This document shows, piece after piece, positions 5,522 through 6,830 of a stretch of 6,830 nucleotides of DNA. The translations under genes were made by a program, and so were the position numbers. The stretch is from Candidatus Saccharicenans sp. GTDB lineage: Bacteria; Acidobacteriota; Aminicenantia; Aminicenantales; Saccharicenantaceae. The DNA is taken from positions 1 through 6,830 of the forward strand of contig JANLGB010000090.1 of the NCBI GenBank assembly GCA_024653405.1, in the 5' to 3' direction. How positions within the stretch are numbered: position 1 is the first letter of the stretch; the number at the start of each line of letters is the position of its first letter. The notes under the pieces are model-generated. The model worked only from the letters and a program-made list of their open reading frames with translations, was not told the DNA's origin and did not search any database.

Positions 5522-6553
5522 TTACCTTAAACGCCTGCCATTTTTCAACTGGTATTTTAAAACAGCTCTCTGGTGTTCCTGGAAAGAGCGGTTGAAAACA
5601 TGGCTGCCGTCGTTGCGGGAGACAAAATAGAGATAATCGACCGGGGCTGGATGAAGGGCGGCCCGGATTGAAGAGAGCCCGGGGTTGCAGATGGGACCGG
5701 GGGGCAAACCGGGATAAAGATAGGTGTTGTAGGGCGAGGGCAGGCTCTTGTCTCTCAAACGCAGGTTGCCGTCAAAGCGGCCTTCCATTTTCAGAGCATA
5801 GATTATGGTTGGGTCGCAATCAAGTTTCATGCCCAGGCGCAGGCGGTTATGAAAAACAGCTGCGACCAGGGGTTTTTCTTCTTCCCGGGAAGTCTCCTTT
5901 TCAATCAACGAGGCCAAGGTGACGATTTCCCGGACGGTCATTTGAAGTTCGCCAGAGCGGGTCAGTTCTTCCGGGCCGAAATTCTTGCGGAACAGGTTGA
6001 CCATGGCCCGGACGATTTCCCCGGCGCTGACCCCACGGCTGAAATGATAGGTCTCGGGAAAAAGGTAGCCTTCCAGGTTTCCAGCTTTGGGATCCAGGTC
6101 GGCAATCAATTCGGTCTGCCGGCAAGCTTCCAGGAAAGAACCCTGGTAGGAATATCCTTTCGCCTCCAGGAGACGGGCCATCTCTTGGAAGGTCAAGCCC
6201 TCCGGAATAGTGATGGGATGAAGTAAAACTTTCCCGGCTACCATTTGCTGCATGATTTTTCGGGCGGTGAGCGGCGGCTCGAAGCTGTATTCTCCGGCTA
6301 TCAAGAAGCGAGGAGAATAGTAGAGTGAATAAGCCAGGCGGAAAGCTCTCGGGTGTTTTAGGAGTTGGTTCTGTTGCAGCAGCCGGGCGATACTCGCGGG
6401 GCCCAGCCCCTTTTCTACCAGCACCACGGTGGTGGCGGCCGCCGGGGCTTCGGCTGTCATAGCCCGGGCCAGGTAATAAGCCAGCCCGATGTTGGACGCT
6501 GCCAGAAGTATCAGCACCAGATCAACTATTTTCCTGGGTGTTATCGGCATCAT
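5522..6553 (-). CDS. mltG: Endolytic murein transglycosylase MltG (YceG-like)
   Basis: The protein has 343 aa from the ATG at 6553, close to the usual family size. MltG is an inner-membrane lytic transglycosylase that cleaves nascent glycan strands on the periplasmic face. An N-terminal membrane anchor spans about 9-31 (IVDLVLILLAASNIGLAYYL). A LysM-like region at about 43-130 holds VEKGLGPASIARLL and IPEGLTFQEMARLLEAKG. The YceG catalytic domain has LEGYLFPETY (160-169), ASLIEKET (214-221) with the catalytic Glu at 218, VFHNRL through DCDPTIIYAL (233-254), SPYNTYLYPGLPPGPICNPG (273-292) and YLYFVSRNDGSHVF (307-320) followed by EH. All expected motifs are intact. The start is uncertain: the frame is open to a TTG at 6568 (348 aa), with ATGs at 6553 and 6550, none with a strong SD. 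In every case the gene begins inside the end of ruvX, which suggests translational coupling. Confidence 0.95.
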   Translation of the reverse strand: MMPITPRKIVDLVLILLAASNIGLAYYLARAMTAEAPAAATTVVLVEKGLGPASIARLLQQNQLLKHPRAFRLAYSLYYSPRFLIAGEYSFEPPLTARKIMQQMVAGKVLLHPITIPEGLTFQEMARLLEAKGYSYQGSFLEACRQTELIADLDPKAGNLEGYLFPETYHFSRGVSAGEIVRAMVNLFRKNFGPEELTRSGELQMTVREIVTLASLIEKETSREEEKPLVAAVFHNRLRLGMKLDCDPTIIYALKMEGRFDGNLRLRDKSLPSPYNTYLYPGLPPGPICNPGLSSIRAALHPAPVDYLYFVSRNDGSHVFNRSFQEHQRAVLKYQLKNGRRLR

Positions 6554-6830
6554 GGCGTTTCTTATCAAGATAAGCTTCCAGGATGATAACGGCCGCCAGT
6601 TGGTCTTCTTTTTGCTTCTTTTCCTTGGGGCTGCCCTTGAAGGCTTCCATTTTTCTCTGGGCCTGCTGAGTGGTCAGCCTTTCATCCCAGAAAATAACTT
6701 TTTTACCGGTAACCTTTTCCAGCCAGAGGGAGAATTCCCGGGTGATATCTGCCCGCCGGCCCTCGCTCCCGTCCATCCGCAGGGGCCAACCCAGGACAAT
6801 TTCTTCTATTTTTTTCTCTTCCACCAGTTT
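6522..6830 (-). CDS. ruvX: RuvX/YqgF-family nuclease, C-terminal part (putative Holliday junction resolvase / pre-16S rRNA nuclease)
   Basis: The last 102 codons and the TGA stop are present; the N-terminus, including the first catalytic Asp of the RNase H-like fold, lies beyond the right edge. The frame is open to the last base. Family motifs are clear: EEIVLGWPLRMDGSEG (fragment residues 9-24), VIFWDERLTT (45-54) and KEDQLAAVIILEAYLD (74-89), which supply the other conserved acidic residues. Full-length members have about 135-150 aa, so roughly 35-45 residues are missing. YqgF proteins process the 5' end of 16S rRNA in E. coli and are annotated as putative Holliday-junction resolvases elsewhere. 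The usual GLPLxMDG is GWPLRMDG here. The C-terminal tail after YLD (KKRHDADNTQENS) overlaps the mltG start by about 32 nt. Confidence 0.93.
   Translation of the reverse strand, partial: KLVEEKKIEEIVLGWPLRMDGSEGRRADITREFSLWLEKVTGKKVIFWDERLTTQQAQRKMEAFKGSPKEKKQKEDQLAAVIILEAYLDKKRHDADNTQENS

Noticed and set aside
5849..6226. A 125-codon plus-strand frame opposite mltG
   Set aside because: It overlaps the conserved catalytic part of MltG in antisense, with no SD or domain.

Overview
The window looks like chromosomal DNA from an uncultured Gram-negative (diderm) bacterium, most likely Candidatus Aminicenantes or a nearby acidobacterial lineage. This is inferred from content, not from a marker gene: an Oar/CarboxypepD_reg-type TonB-dependent receptor, a GWxTD-family secreted protein and several secreted beta-sandwich/TPR proteins are a typical mix for that group. 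Coding DNA is moderately GC-rich with frequent CTG, GCC and CGG codons, and the intergenic DNA is clearly AT-rich. I see no mobile element, CRISPR array, rRNA or tRNA.

Layout. (1) Positions 1-395, minus strand: the N-terminus of a TonB-dependent outer-membrane receptor that runs off the left edge. It has a TTG start, and a possible 10-codon leader ORF overlaps that start. (2) Positions 396-981: a long AT-rich divergent intergenic region with several inverted repeats, an orphan consensus Shine-Dalgarno sequence and an isolated TATAAT. (3) Positions 982-4102, plus strand: a probable two-gene operon. The first gene encodes a 696-aa secreted GWxTD-family protein with a degenerate signature motif and a C-terminal TPR-like region. 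The second encodes a 310-aa secreted protein with a carboxypeptidase-regulatory-like domain followed by five TPRs of exactly 34 residues. (4) Positions 4103-4301: a convergent intergenic region with two hairpins, the second a strong bidirectional terminator. (5) Positions 4302-5354, minus strand: a 350-aa secreted protein of unknown function. (6) Positions 5522-6830, minus strand: overlapping mltG (endolytic peptidoglycan transglycosylase) and 3'-partial ruvX (YqgF nuclease fold), which are housekeeping genes.

How the genes fit together. Apart from ruvX, every product is predicted to be exported or membrane-anchored, so this is an envelope-oriented neighbourhood: nutrient-receptor, periplasmic scaffold-like (TPR, CarboxypepD_reg, GWxTD) and peptidoglycan-processing functions. 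The GWxTD and TPR genes probably work together because they are co-oriented and 97 nt apart. The 350-aa protein shares short 'PxGxY' beta-strand motifs with the GWxTD protein and may belong to the same functional sphere, but this is a guess from motifs. No clearly new defence or mobile system is visible. The least understood items are the divergent GWxTD protein, the 350-aa protein and the leader of the receptor gene.
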